Positions 21,909-32,493 of a stretch of 64,000 bases of DNA are shown here, in pieces (position 1 is the stretch's first letter; each line of letters starts with the position of its first letter). Both the position numbers and the translations under genes were made by a program. Source of the stretch: Miscanthus floridulus (Eukaryota; Streptophyta; Magnoliopsida; Poales; Poaceae). The notes under the pieces were generated by a model. That model searched no databases. It saw only the letters and a list, made by a program, of their open reading frames with translations, and was not told where the DNA came from. Where the stretch lies: positions 100,590,166 to 100,654,165 of the forward strand of contig NC_089587.1 in assembly GCF_019320115.1 (NCBI RefSeq), written 5' to 3'.

Positions 21909-22343
21909 TCATTTGGTTATTTTCTTAACATACTTTCCTTTAATACAATCAATACATTGTTCTAAGTCTAAAAATTCTAATGGTGGAAGAATTGATTTCT
22001 TAATCAACCGTTCTATTCTCCCCCTCAAAATATGGCCTAAACGACAGTGCCATAATTTTGATGATACATCATGAATTCTCTTCTGCTTATTTCTTGCATT
22101 CATAGACGAGGAGGCGTTCTCATTCTTAGTGCTTACAACATTCACATTCTCACAAAGTGATAATAAATAAAGCTCGTCTTGTCGGAAGGCAAGACCAACA
22201 CACTTATGATTAAACATAATCTTACATTGGCCATTACCAAAATGGCAATCAAATCCATCATCATCTAAATATGAAACACTTATTAAGTTTCTATGCAAAG
22301 AGGGTACACAAAGGACATCTATAAGCTTAAGTAAAGCCATCAT
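21909..22343 (-). pseudogene. Copia E GAG-pre-integrase region
   Basis: The 144-aa frame starts in the protease tail (LIDVLCVPSLHRNLISVSYL) and ends in the GAG-pre-integrase zinc-binding domain: LWHCRLGH then CIDCIKGK, giving the H, H, C, C ligands before the integrase core. It continues into degraded integrase beyond 21909. Confidence 0.8.
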
Positions 22344-22560
22344 TTAACTCTAATGGGAGTTCTCCAATGGCTTCAACTTCAGCTTTGACTCCATTTGCTA
22401 CCTTAATGTGTCTTTCTCCTCTTTGCAGGGTCCTCCTCGTATGGAATTCCTATAATGAATTTGCAACATGAATAGTTATATCTGAATCAATCCAACAAGT
22501 AGATTTTGCATAACTTAAATACAAGGACTCGTCTACAAAAGTAATTATGTCCTCACCTTT
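22344..22560 (-). pseudogene. Copia E protease remnant
   Basis: The frame near 22510-22440 contains STCWIDSDITIHVANSL, the copia aspartic protease active-site region, with IDSD in place of the usual DSG/DSA pattern. Stops lie on both sides. The enzyme would cut the polyprotein. Confidence 0.65.
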
Positions 22561-23469
22561 TTCTCATCAGTGCTTTAGGAACTCTGGACAATCTTTTTGG
22601 TAGTGTCCCTTCTTCTTGCACCATTTGCAGATATCCTTTTCTACTTGAACATGGTTGAATTTCTGATGGTGATCATTCTGTGGGGCCTTTCCTTATGGCT
22701 TAGAGGAGGAGCTATTGTCCCACTGAGATTTCCCTTGTGGTTTAGCGTTCTTGTTGTTAAAGTTCTTTTTATTTTCCTTCACATGGTTGACGGAGTCACC
22801 ATGTGAGCTCTTAAGCCTCTCCTCTTCTTGCACATACATGGCAATGAACTTCTCAATGTCCCACTTATCGGGCTGTAGGTTGTAATTAACGACAAAGGTT
22901 TCATACTCTTTGGGCAAAGAAACAAAAATCAAATGAATTCGGAACTCATTCTTGAGCCCCATGTCCATTGGCTTGAGCTTGGATGCCGTGCTGCTCATTT
23001 TCAGTATGTGCTCTCTAATCCCTCCACCAGTGTATTTCTCACTGACTAACTTCTTAATAAGAGTGCTTGCATAAGCCTTTGAAGAGCCAATAAACTGACT
23101 CTCTACCTTCTTTAGATACTCAGTGGCGGTGGTACATTATGGGATTTATCTCCTTATTGGATCCTCAATGGAGCCCTTAATCACCATCAAACACTTGCGG
23201 TTTGAACTATCCCACTTCGCATGATCAAGGTCATACTTCATTCTCACTAATGCATGGCCACGCTGCCGAGTAGCGAAAGCTACATCAGTCTCATTTTTTG
23301 CCCTCACCAGGTCCTCAGGCTCAGTGGGACATAGAGAGATAAGCGCTAGATCATTGTCGGACATCGCAAGTGTTATCTCAAGCTTCTCTCGCCATACATT
23401 ATAGTTGCTTCCATTGAGAGGCGGAATGGACGAGATAAACATCATTGGGTTATATCCTAAAAACAACAT
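22561..23469 (-). pseudogene. Copia E gag, broken in three pieces
   Basis: The minus-strand start at 23469 (ISSIPPLNGSNYNVWREKLE) matches copia gag N-terminal sequences. The frame stops near 23146, resumes at 22998-22693 (FRIHLIFVSLPKEYETFVVN) with a Lys/Asn-rich stretch, and ends with a CCHC knuckle, CKWCKKKGHYQKDC, near 22640-22580. Frameshifts separate the parts. Gag would form the capsid and bind RNA through the knuckle. Confidence 0.8.
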
Positions 23470-24730
23470 CGAAGAAAGTGAGAAAAATTTGACATAATAA
23501 TTGCATGCCTTAATTTAACGTTGGTCAAAATTAAAACATACAATGTGCTTCTATATTAACTCTACATCACCGTTGGGTAGAAATAGAACTAATGCATAAA
23601 ACTCATTAATAAGAATTATAATGTTGCTATCACCAACTTTGGTCAGAAAATAGCAATATCATAAATACAACATTCTTCTACATTAATTCTACATCACCGT
23701 TGGGCAGAAATAGTATTAATGCATGGAAAACTCATGAATAAACTTATAATATTGTTATCATCAATGTTGGTAAGAAAAATAATAATATCATAATTTAACT
23801 TAGACAAATAGGACTACCGCTCTAATTAAAATATTTTCCTTTGGTTTATATTTAATTAGAGGATTAACATATTCATTTCAACAGAAACATAAAAAAGCTT
23901 GAAAAATAATAATTCTTGATCAGAAGCATCTCAGCGTACTCATCTACTCTGTAAACAAATTATCCCGTTGGTTTAAATTTGAGTAGAGACTGAAAACTAG
24001 ACAAAAAACATCAAAATTGCTTCTAAAACGAATAAAATTAATTCTTAAGTGCTACTGTTCATATGGCTAGCAGTAACATAGCACGCGGCTGAGCAGCAAA
24101 AAAGCCCGTGGCCTAGCCGCGCGTGGCGCGCTCCCCCGTGCCTAGGCTGCAACCTAGGCCTAGGCTGGGATTTCTCCATCCCGCCTAGGCCTAAATTGGC
24201 CCGGCCACCGCCAGCCGTCGGATCCGATCTGACGGTCGCCCATGCTGCTCGGCAGAACAAAACCCGTCATGGCCAGCCTCCTCCCCGAACCCTGTCATTT
24301 GCTTCTTCCCCTTCTCTCTCCACACCGTAGCCAAGTAAGAGAGCGAATGGTCATGGCCACCGGTGGTGCCGAATGAAAGATGGCAGCGCCACCGCAGGCC
24401 CCCTCGTCGGCGCACGTGTTCAGCCGAGGGTGAGCGTGCTGCCGTCGAGTGGCCTTGTGATGGTGCCCTAAGCCGGTCTCGGGAAGATCCACACGGTGGT
24501 GAGGCCGCGCCTTCCGACAGCTCCCTTCCCACGCGCTAGCGAAGTGACAGCGTGGTCTACTTCCTGCGCGATGGAGGTGGTTACAGAGGCGGAGGAGACT
24601 TAGCGAGCCCCCTTTCTCCATTTTCTTCCATAGGGTTAGGGTTTAACCTGACTTGATTCGTTCGATTCGATTCATCTCCTTCTAAATGCTTAAACTTAGA
24701 CTACCCATACTAGATCTACACACTAGGCTA
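23470..24730 (-). other. Copia E leader, non-coding, with direct repeats
   Basis: Untranslated leader between primer-binding site and gag. Two copies of a block containing TCTACATCACCGTTGGG and AGAAATAG occur about 126 bp apart (23551-23610 and 23677-23736), and a related CCGTTGGTTTAAATTTGAG lies near 23970. The GC-rich part at 24045-24620 gives two overlapping ORFs with no recognised domain; I treat these as chance. Confidence 0.6.
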
Positions 24731-24743
24731 GCTTTGATACCGT
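24731..24743 (-). promoter_or_regulatory. Primer-binding site of copia E
   Basis: The minus strand reads ACGGTATCAAAGC immediately after the LTR end TAACA. It resembles the initiator-Met tRNA site (TGGTATCAGAGC) with two mismatches. Confidence 0.75.
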
Positions 24744-25229
24744 TGTTAGACTCTTAGGATCACTAGGAGTAGATCTAGTGGGTGATTTAACTTGCATTTG
24801 GGATAAAGCAACCTAGAACATGTACCAGAGAAAGAGAGGGAGAAGAAAGGATGAGAAAGGGGAGGTGTTACAGACCATCAGTGGGCTTGGCAGAGGAGGA
24901 AGCCATGGCGACGGTGATGGTGGCGCGAAGTGTCGGTGAAGGGTGGCAGTGGCGTCCGGCGACGGTGTGGACGTCGGGGTTGGTGCAGGGGCGGCGATGA
25001 AGCTTCTCGTCGCTTACAGCGCACCCTCTCTAGTTAAATTAGGGTTGTAGGTGGGGTTGTGATGGTGTCGGTGAACCTTGTGTCGCGAGCCCTGGCCTCC
25101 ACCTCCTTTATATAGCGCTGTCCGACGGGGGCTCACCAGCCATATGTGATGTTGGGCGCCCCCTGATTAGGGCGCGGGATCAAGGCCTGAGTCAGCCGTT
25201 GGGCCGACTCGGTGGAGATCAACCTAACA
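24744..25229 (-). repeat. 5' LTR of copia E (486 bp)
   Basis: Ends are TGTTAGG (25229) and TAACA (24744), an inverted TGTTA/TAACA pair. TATATAAAG is at the complement of 25106-25114. The primer-binding site abuts the inner end. Confidence 0.8.
25106..25114 (-). promoter_or_regulatory. TATA box of LTR E
   Basis: TATATAAAG on the minus strand about 120 bases inside the LTR start, a good match to the plant TATA consensus. Confidence 0.65.
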
Positions 25230-25279
25230 TTTTGCACTTGCTCATGATATGAAGAAAACACATGATCCAACCCTGCTTT

Positions 25280-25826
25280 TAGGCCTGGGTGTTTGGGTTA
25301 CCTGATTTTTTTGGGTCAGGTAATATGGGTAATTCAAAATTCAAGTAACCAAACCTGCTACTCGATATTAGTCCTAAAAAATAATACCTGTAATTTTGGG
25401 TACCTGATAATTTAGGTTTGGGTTCGGGTATTCCCGACATACCCGAATTTACAAAAAAAACAGCAAACTACACAAATATTCAGTAGCGATTTATATATAA
25501 TTTTAGCAGCAATTTATATAGAATTTCAATAGCATTTTATAGAGAATAATGTATTACGGTCACTTGTTCAAACAGAGAGAATTATATTCTAATAAAGTGA
25601 TAAGTTCAAGTGTTCAACTAACAGCACATAATAAATACAAAGACAAAGACAAATGTTTGGGTAGTTTGGGTACCGGGAGATATTACCCGAATTACCCAAA
25701 CTAATTTCGGGTAATCAAAATCGCTATCCGAATTTGAGATCGGGTACCTCGGGTTCGGGTAATTCGGGTCCAGGTTTGGGTAATTCGGGTATGGGTAATG
25801 GGTATCGGGTATTTTGCCCAGGCTTA
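25280..25826. mobile_element. hAT-like non-autonomous element, 547 bp
   Basis: Terminal inverted repeats TAGGCCTGGG (left) and, inverted, TAAGCCTGGG (right) are bordered by a perfect 8-bp target duplication CCTGCTTT at 25272-25279 and 25827-25834. Eight-base duplications and YARNG-type ends are hAT features. Both subterminal zones are packed with GGGTA/TACCC motifs. No transposase is present; the ORF at 25618-25869 is a translation of those short repeats. Confidence 0.85.
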
Positions 25827-25834
25827 CCTGCTTT

Positions 25835-26480
25835 GGCCACATTATGTGTTCTTCAACAATATCTTTCACCCATGTTCGCTTGAACTTATCAGCGATGGTA
25901 CAATGTTTTCCTCTTACAACAAATCAGTTTCAGTCGGCTTATTAGCCGCAGAAACCATTAATAGAACAGCACTTGATAAAACAGTTGCTCTTTCTACGAG
26001 GAGCTCTGTCTACAAAAACCACTTTTCATACTGATGTCGAAACTCCATGCGGATGTAGACGTCGGGACATAGAACTAAGGTTTAACATTGAAGTTGCTCT
26101 AATTAATTGAAATGGCCCTTTCTTTTTCTCTTTGATATGAACATCGCCATCTTCTTTGGCTGATTATTTCTATCGTCCTCCTCAATGCTAATCCGCTAAC
26201 CTTCATCCACTCTATTGTCAACTGCAACTGATTTTGAGGTTATTTATTACTAGATCCATTTTTAGGTTATTTATTAGTGGATTAGAGAGGATAAAGAAGG
26301 ATTTCAAGATCTAGGCTACGATGTTTTTTAGTTAATAAGATTGTCTTTGTTCATTAACTCACAACTTTTTAGAGTACACAATATCATAGATGTAAACAAA
26401 TATAATGTCAATAGGCCATATTATCATAGAGCTCACTCGACTGAGCCATCACATGGGCCACCTTATTGACCAGCTTATGT
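25835..26480. other. Unassigned sequence between hAT element and copia F
   Basis: No gene or element is recognised. An open frame at 25798-26034 starts inside the hAT element and has no domain. The sequence is AT-rich and not visibly repeated elsewhere in the window. It may be older host or repeat sequence. Confidence 0.4.
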
Positions 26481-26485
26481 GAACA

Positions 26486-28060
26486 TGAAAGGATCAAGAT
26501 GCCCAAGAGGGGGGGGTGAATTGGGCTAATTCTAAATTTTCTTGCAATAATCAAATCCTACGGATAGCCCAATTAACCCCTTGTGCCTAGAAAAGTGTTT
26601 ATCTCAAATTAATGCATAACAACCTCTCAACCTAAGTTCCAAACTTACTCTAGCAAGCAATTCTTATGGGAATAAAAACAAGTATTGAATTGCTCAAAGT
26701 AAATGCTCAAAGTAAGTGCTCAAAGTAAATAGAGAGAGAAAGGAACGCGGCGATGTTTTGCCAAGGTATCGGAGAGTCGCCACTCCCCACTAGTCCTCGT
26801 TGGAGCACCCGCGCAAGGGTGTAGCTCCCCCTTGATTCGCGCAAGGATCAAGTGCTCTCTACGGGTTGATTCTTCGACACTCCGTCGCGGCGAATCACCC
26901 AAAACCGCTCACAACTTGAGTTGGGTCACCCACAAGCTCCGCCGGGTGAACACCAAACTCCCAATCACCACCAAACCGTCTAGGTGATGGCGATCACCAA
27001 GAGTAACAAACACGAACTCTCACTTGACCACGCGAAGCCTAATGAGAAGATGGATGCACACTTTGCTACTCTTGATTTGCTAGTGAGGCTACTCTCTTGG
27101 ATTCTCGAATCACAAACACCTCACTAGGACCTTGCTCTTCTTGGCACTCACAAACGTGTTTCTCAGCTGTTGGAATGAGCAAAAGATGCTCCACTCACGA
27201 GTGGAGCTTCTATTTATAAGCCAGCCTGAAAAACGAACCGTTATGAGCTTCTGCGGGATGACCGGACGCTCCGGTCGTGATGACCAGACGCTCTGGTCAG
27301 TTCAACCCGCGAACCAGCATTCAAGTGATGATCGGACGCTGTCAAGGTCCGGTCAGTACCGACCGGACGCATCCGGTCGCTCTTGGATGCTTACTGTAAA
27401 TGACCAGACGCTGGATACTCAGGGTCCGGTCACACTGACCGGACGCGTCCGGTCACTCTTTCCCAAGTCTGGACCCTTACTGGAGTCGACCGGACGCTGG
27501 CCCTCAGTGTCCGGTCACATGACCTCCCAGCGTCCGGTCACACTAGACTTGCTCTTCACGGTCAAATGAACTGACCGGACCCTGCGGCCAGCGTCCGGTC
27601 GCACTGGAGCCAGCGTCCGGTCAGTATTTGACCCTCCATTCACTTTCAACTTCCGAACATATGTGAATGAAGTTTGCTCCAAAAGATCTTAGGCATTCAT
27701 AGGAGCTACCTAGAGCTAGTTTTAACAAGTGTGCACCACACCTAACTCACTAGACTCAACTAGGTCAAGCTACCCGTTCATACCCCCCTTCATAGTACGG
27801 CCAAAGGAAAAACAAAGTCCTAAACTACTCTAAGTGTCTCTCCAACTTCAATCGACATTAGAACTAGTTATCCTTAACCTTGTCGTCCATCCTTTGAAAA
27901 CCGAAACGATTTCCATCGTAGGGGCATGACAACCTTGATTGCCCAATCGATCTCTATTACCATGACCTAACTTAATTGTCTCTACAAAACACACGTTAGT
28001 CATAGTAATCTTGTATTGACATTAATCACCGAAATCCAACTAGGGGCCTAGATGCTTTCA
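26486..28060 (-). repeat. 3' LTR of copia F (1575 bp)
   Basis: On the minus strand it starts TGAAAGCATCTAGG at 28060 and ends CCTTTCA at 26486. It contains an array of GACCGGACGC / GCGTCCGGTC motifs between about 27260 and 27625, just upstream of TTATAAATAG. Relative to the 5' LTR it has an extra 21-bp repeat unit near 27280. Confidence 0.9.
27211..27218 (-). promoter_or_regulatory. TATA box of LTR F 3'
   Basis: TATAAATA on the minus strand, about 25-40 bases after the CCGGAC repeat array. The same box is at the complement of 38837-38844 in the 5' LTR. Confidence 0.7.
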
Positions 28061-28078
28061 ATCTCCCCCTTTTTGGTG
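28061..28078 (-). promoter_or_regulatory. Polypurine tract of copia F
   Basis: The minus strand reads CACCAAAAAGGGGGAGAT directly before the LTR start at 28060, the site where plus-strand DNA synthesis would be primed. Similar GGGGGAG tracts recur at about 28478-28535. Confidence 0.8.
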
Positions 28079-28555
28079 ATTGATGACAATACCACCTTGA
28101 GTATGTTATGGAGTGAGGTTTTTGACGGGCTTGGTTCATATAAGCTTTTGTCAATAAGAACAAAAGAGTTAGTCAAGCTTATATGACCCAAGCCAAAACA
28201 ATGTACTCAAAGGATATGAATTGAGCATGAGTACCCATAACAAAGCTCATTTGCTTCAAAGTGTAAACGCGGAAGCAAAAGCAAATGAGCATTCCACAAG
28301 TGATATGACATAGAGATAAAGCAAAGTAGAAGTCACACATGTCAAATATCACAACCACGTAGATAGCACTATCACATATAAATAAGAGTATGCATGAAAG
28401 TAAACACACAAATGCATAAGTAATAGTGTATCACACAAATAAAACTCCAAAAGTATATAATAAGCTAATACTAGATAACTAGCTCCCCCTGAAACTCGCT
28501 CCCCCTAAGTCTACATACTCAAACCCTCTCCCCCTTTGGCGTCAAACACCAAAAC
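28079..28555 (-). other. Copia F spacer between third ORF and 3' LTR
   Basis: No gene. Several extra polypurine runs with GGGGGAG lie at about 28478-28535. Element G has comparable CTCCCCCT-rich sequence at 60890-61380. The small ORF at 28179-28409 has no domain. Confidence 0.5.
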
Positions 28556-30974
28556 CTAGGGGTCAGACGGCAGGGCTGCAGCGGACGAGTCGGGCGCTGA
28601 AGTACGTGGAGCAAGATGGAACTGGGCGCCATCATCATCTGACCCTGAGCTCTAAACTGACTGACCCTCTGAAGCAGGAAGTGTCGCTGAAGCGGTCTAG
28701 ATCTGAGCTGGTGCTGCCTGTGAAGCTGCAAGTATGTCTGTCGTAGGATCTGACGAGGCGACAGATGAGGGGAGCCTCTGAGTAGTCATGATAGCTGGAG
28801 CTGCTGAAGATGGATCGGCAGTATGCATGTGAGGCGGGGTAGGCATGCCGGTCAACTCACTGAAAGATGCTCCAAGACTCCTGAAGACTGATGACTCAGG
28901 CACGAATAGTGAGGACGTCTGCTCTGGTGAGAAACCCGTGTGATAAGGAGTGAACTGCGGGGCTACACTAGGTGAAACTAACCACTGGGACACCTATACA
29001 GGAGGTGACGGAAACTGAGCTGGAGGCTGTCCCTGACTCTGAAGCCCGATAGGCTGTACTGCTGGAGTCGTCGAAGTGGTAGGAGGCTGTGCAAGCTGGG
29101 GCGAAGTCTGTGGCAGTGGGATCCCAATGGCTGTCACTACATGCTGCATGAATCCCATGAGCTGCTGCTGCATAAGTAACTGCTGGTGCTGAAGGAGCTG
29201 CTGCTGCCGCTGAAACTCGTTCTGACGAGCCTGAAACTGTGCGAAGTTCGTAGCTGTCTCCTGTGCCTGTCGTGTCTGATCCTGCTGCATCCGCTCAAGA
29301 ATAGCGATGAGAGCGGGGTCTGTCTGTGGAGCAGGTGGAGCAGAACTGGAGCTACCTGCCTCTGCATCGTGTCTACGTGGAGGCATCTGAGGTATAGGCT
29401 GGTAGTCGTCGTCGGAGCTGTCACTGTACTCACTCACCTCCTGCTGTGCCTCTAGCTCCGCCTCCTCAGTGGCTGCAATCCCTCTAATGATCTCGTCCTG
29501 CTGAGCTGCGGACTCTGGCACGTCGGGACGACGGCTAGGCTGTCTGGGTGCTGGAGGAGTGGCGTGTCTGATCCTCTGTGACAGGTTGTAAGCTGGGAAC
29601 TCCGTAGTGGCACCTGTATACTCATCCATCATGCCAGGGGGCTTATCAATCACAACTCTGCGGATGAGAAACGTGATCCAGTGAGCATAGGGAAGCTGCC
29701 TGCGACCCTTGAATCCCTCAGCTATAGTATCCTCCATCTCTGAAAGAAGGAGGTCCCAGATGTCAAACACTGTCATCTGCATAATGGCATTGAGAAGCCA
29801 GAGCTGTAAGCGAGTCAGGCCCTCCCTGTATCCCAACCTGGGAAGCAATGTCCTCCTGATGATGGCCTCTAGTATCCTCGCTATAGGAGTCAAGTCACTG
29901 GGGTTCCTGCTCGACCCCTCACCAAACAGCTCCTTGAAGCAATGGCGCACTAAGTCTGTAGGGGGCACCAACCCTCCATGAGGATGCCTAGGAGGCTCCT
30001 GATGTCCATAGCAAACCTCATGCATCCTTACAGGCTGCTCCTGTAGTCTCAGTATCTCTCTGGCCCTGCTACTCATCACTCTATAGTCTTTGCCGTTGAA
30101 GGCAAAGTGAATGAATCTGTGATGAGGATCGATGTAGAGCGAGGCATAAAACTGACGAACCCAAGAAGGTACATATATCCCTGTCCATCCAATCAGATCT
30201 GACAGTCCTGGCAAATATGACAAGTATTGCCGAATGCCCTCTCCGGCTGCTGCCACAATGGACTCTATCGGATAGACCCTCTATGATCTGAACACTGCCC
30301 CACTGTTTAGATATGCATTGTAGAAATCCTCCTGCAGTGGCGTGTAGAACCCCTCAGCTGCTCTCTCATCCCTCCTCGAAGGAAACCAGACCTCAAACTC
30401 AACAAACCACAGCTGCTGAACCTGCCTGGCTGTAGCGGCCCTCAAGTCGAGGTGAACCACTGGAGGCGGACCCTGTGGTCTGGGCGGAGGGCATGAACCC
30501 CTGCGCTGTGTAGCTGGCCTCGGTGGAACTGCAGCACTGGTACGACTCGAGCGGCGTAGCTGAGGTGTTGGCTCGGTCTCTTGACTCTCCTGAGTCTCCT
30601 GGGCTGGCTGAGGCTCTACTGGTGGAGGCTGCTGCTGTGCTGACGGACCCTCCTCAATGGCAACCCATCGTCCTGCAAGCGTGGCAGTCCCAGCTGGACT
30701 ACCGTGACGACGCTCAACCTCCTCAATTGCAGCTCTGACTTGCAGGTGAAACTGGCTGATCTGCAATGACAACTCCGCTGCGGGTGCCACCTCTCTCGGC
30801 ACGCTCTGCGGCCTCTGCAACAGCTGCTGCTCTAGCTGTCTCTGCGTTGGGGTACTTCCGCTTCTTGGATGTTACCTGCTTGGTTGACTTGCCTTTAGAT
30901 CCGGCTGGCTGGCGAGGCGGGGGCCTCCTATCATCATCACCTGGGCCACCACCAACATTCTTGGTGCGAGCCAT
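28556..30974 (-). pseudogene. Third ORF of copia F, Transposase_32-like protein, broken
   Basis: The start ATG at 30974 opens MARTKNVGGG and a basic, Lys/Arg/Ala-rich head. After a frameshift near 30790-30830 the frame holds a Pro/Gln-rich linker, LWFVEFEVWFPSRRDERAAE, a TAG at 30279-30281, then a folded-looking region: WVRQFYASLYIDPHHRFIHF, EVCYGHQEPPRHPHGG and LNAIMQMTVFDIWDLLLSEM. An acidic stretch (EYSDSSDDDY) and a Gln-rich coiled-coil segment follow. The frame crosses TAGs at 28994 and 28697 and another near 28645 before ending at 28556. Poaceae proteins with this arrangement are called putative plant transposon proteins; function is unknown. The position corresponds to the env-like ORF of SIRE elements, but I see no clear signal peptide or membrane segment. 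Confidence 0.65.
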
Positions 30975-31227
30975 CTGAACTGACAAGATGGTGAACTGAC
31001 GCTGATGAAGATCAACTGTCAAACTATCGCTTTCGAGGCTTGGCCTCGATCCTTACTCGCGAGCTTGGCTCCGAGTTAACTGCCAACTGCCAGACGAAAC
31101 ACAACGGAACCGACTCGCTGCATGATAGAATAGATGGATATACAAATAAATACCATATATCTAATAGATGCGAAACCCTAATAGAGAAAGCAATGTAGAT
31201 GCGAAATTGAATCAAGTGGCTTTCTAC

Positions 31228-31390
31228 CTGACGAACAGCGATCCGAGAAGAGATAAGATATCACGTGGGGGATCCTCGGAACCGGGCTAGGGTTAGGTCA
31301 AATGCCCTGAATGCAATGGGAATTCAGTGCGTTTAGAATTTATCTAGATCATAATTGGAGATCAAGGTTGAAACGCAGAACTCGCCTTAC
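31228..31390 (-). other. Possible intron in the leader of the third ORF
   Basis: On the minus strand GTAAGG at 31390 and TTCGTCAG ending at 31228 could act as donor and acceptor. They would remove 163 bases of leader between the promoter-like module and the ATG at 30974. The element is AT-richer than the flanking exon-like parts. This is weak evidence from splice consensus only. Confidence 0.25.
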
Positions 31391-31752
31391 CAAACAATGA
31401 GAGGATAGGGCAAGAGCACTTGGTGAAGATTTACAGCTTTGGCACCGATGGAACGACGAGCTTGGGCGCGAGGAGGCCGGCGAGGAGCTGAGCAGGCTTG
31501 GTGGCGCGTGGGACGATCCGCGAGGCTTGGTGGCGCGCTAGGCCGGGGCGCTAGGCTTGGCTGCAGGGCACGGGGAGGCTGCGGCGTGGCTGGGTAGAGG
31601 CACGGAGGCACGGGCGCGAGGTGAGGCACGAGGAGGTGGCGGCGCAACCGTGCGATGGCTCGGCGAGGCAGTGGCGGCGTGGCTTGGTGGCGCGTGGGCT
31701 AGGGCATGGCTGCGGTTCGGGCTTAGATCAAGGAAGAAGAAAAACAAGGTTT

Positions 31753-32105
31753 GGATAAATAGCCCCCAAAACGCGACAGAAAAGGAAACGGGAAAAGAGA
31801 CTTGAAGTCGCGCGAGATCCACTGACCGGACGCTCCGGTGGTAGCGACCGGACGCTACCACCCAGCGTCCGGTCGATTCCAGAGAGGTCCAAATCCTTTG
31901 GAATCGGGACCGGATGCGTCCGGTGGTCCATGACCGGACGCAGGTAGGGTCCGGTCAGTACAATTTGATCTTCCTCCAATTGACCGGACGCTGAACTCTT
32001 TCTGACCGGACGCACAGACGCAGCGTCCGGTCACTCCTTCAACAGCAGTTCACCTCCTGTGAACTGACCGGATGCTGGTCAGCAGCGTCCGGTGTAGCGT
32101 CCGGT
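31753..32105 (-). promoter_or_regulatory. Internal LTR-like promoter module of copia F
   Basis: Between pol and the third ORF lie at least a dozen GACCGGACGC or GCGTCCGGTC motifs (31820-32105), the same motif that crowds the LTR upstream of its TATA box. On the minus strand they are followed by GGGGGCTATTTATCC at about 31753-31767, matching the GGGGCTCTATTTATAG core of LTR G. A GC-rich leader-like stretch without convincing ORFs follows (31390-31740). The order copies that of an LTR promoter, so transcription of the third ORF from here is inferred. Confidence 0.5.
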
Positions 32106-32493
32106 GCACCTTTTCCAGCAAATCTTCAAACTTCCTTCGCGCTGCCTGTTCCCAATCAAGTCCCAACTTAAATAAGATCCAAATAAACACCAATTGGGAC
32201 TGATGTGAGTGACCTCTCTCAAACCCTCATATTTTTCAAAGTATTTTGCCTTAGGCTATAATTCTTTTTAAGAAAATAAGCAACAAGAGGGCAAATGGAA
32301 CAAAACGACAAAACACTAATCATGCATATGTAATGCTTGTAAGCAAATCTAGTTGCTTGTCAAGTTTGATCCAAGGTTAAGCTTCTTCACACGCTTTTCG
32401 GCGGTTATCTTAACCATGTTAGACAAGCCCTATATGCATTTCCACAAATTAAACATGTTGTATATTACAATGAATGCAAGGGACAACACAAGC
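32106..32493 (-). other. Copia F post-pol spacer
   Basis: No gene. A block around 32359-32425 (GATCCAAGG, AAGCTTCTTCACAC, GGTTATCTT) recurs downstream of pol in element G at about 61540-61600, so this short non-coding stretch is conserved between two SIRE-type elements. Confidence 0.55.

Larger units (their letters stand above)
19797..25229 (-). mobile_element. Ty1/copia element E, 5' part through RT
   Basis: Minus strand: 5' LTR (25229 to 24744), primer-binding site, long leader, gag, protease, integrase and RT up to the RYQSNPGIE segment, where similarity ends at 19797. Gene order PR-IN-RT identifies Ty1/copia. The missing RNase H and 3' LTR are explained if element C inserted here, and should lie left of the window. 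TTTTG at 25230-25234 is the expected 5-bp duplicate. Confidence 0.85.

Noticed and set aside
24045..24621. Two overlapping GC-rich minus-strand ORFs in the leader of copia E
   Set aside because: No recognisable domain or matching frame elsewhere; base composition explains them.
25618..25869. Minus-strand ORF rich in Tyr-Pro-Asn repeats
   Set aside because: It is a translation of the GGGTA/TACCC subterminal motifs of the hAT-like element, not a gene.
31538..31861. Ala/Pro-rich minus-strand ORF between pol and third ORF
   Set aside because: GC-rich leader-like sequence; no domain, and part of it is the CCGGAC repeat array.
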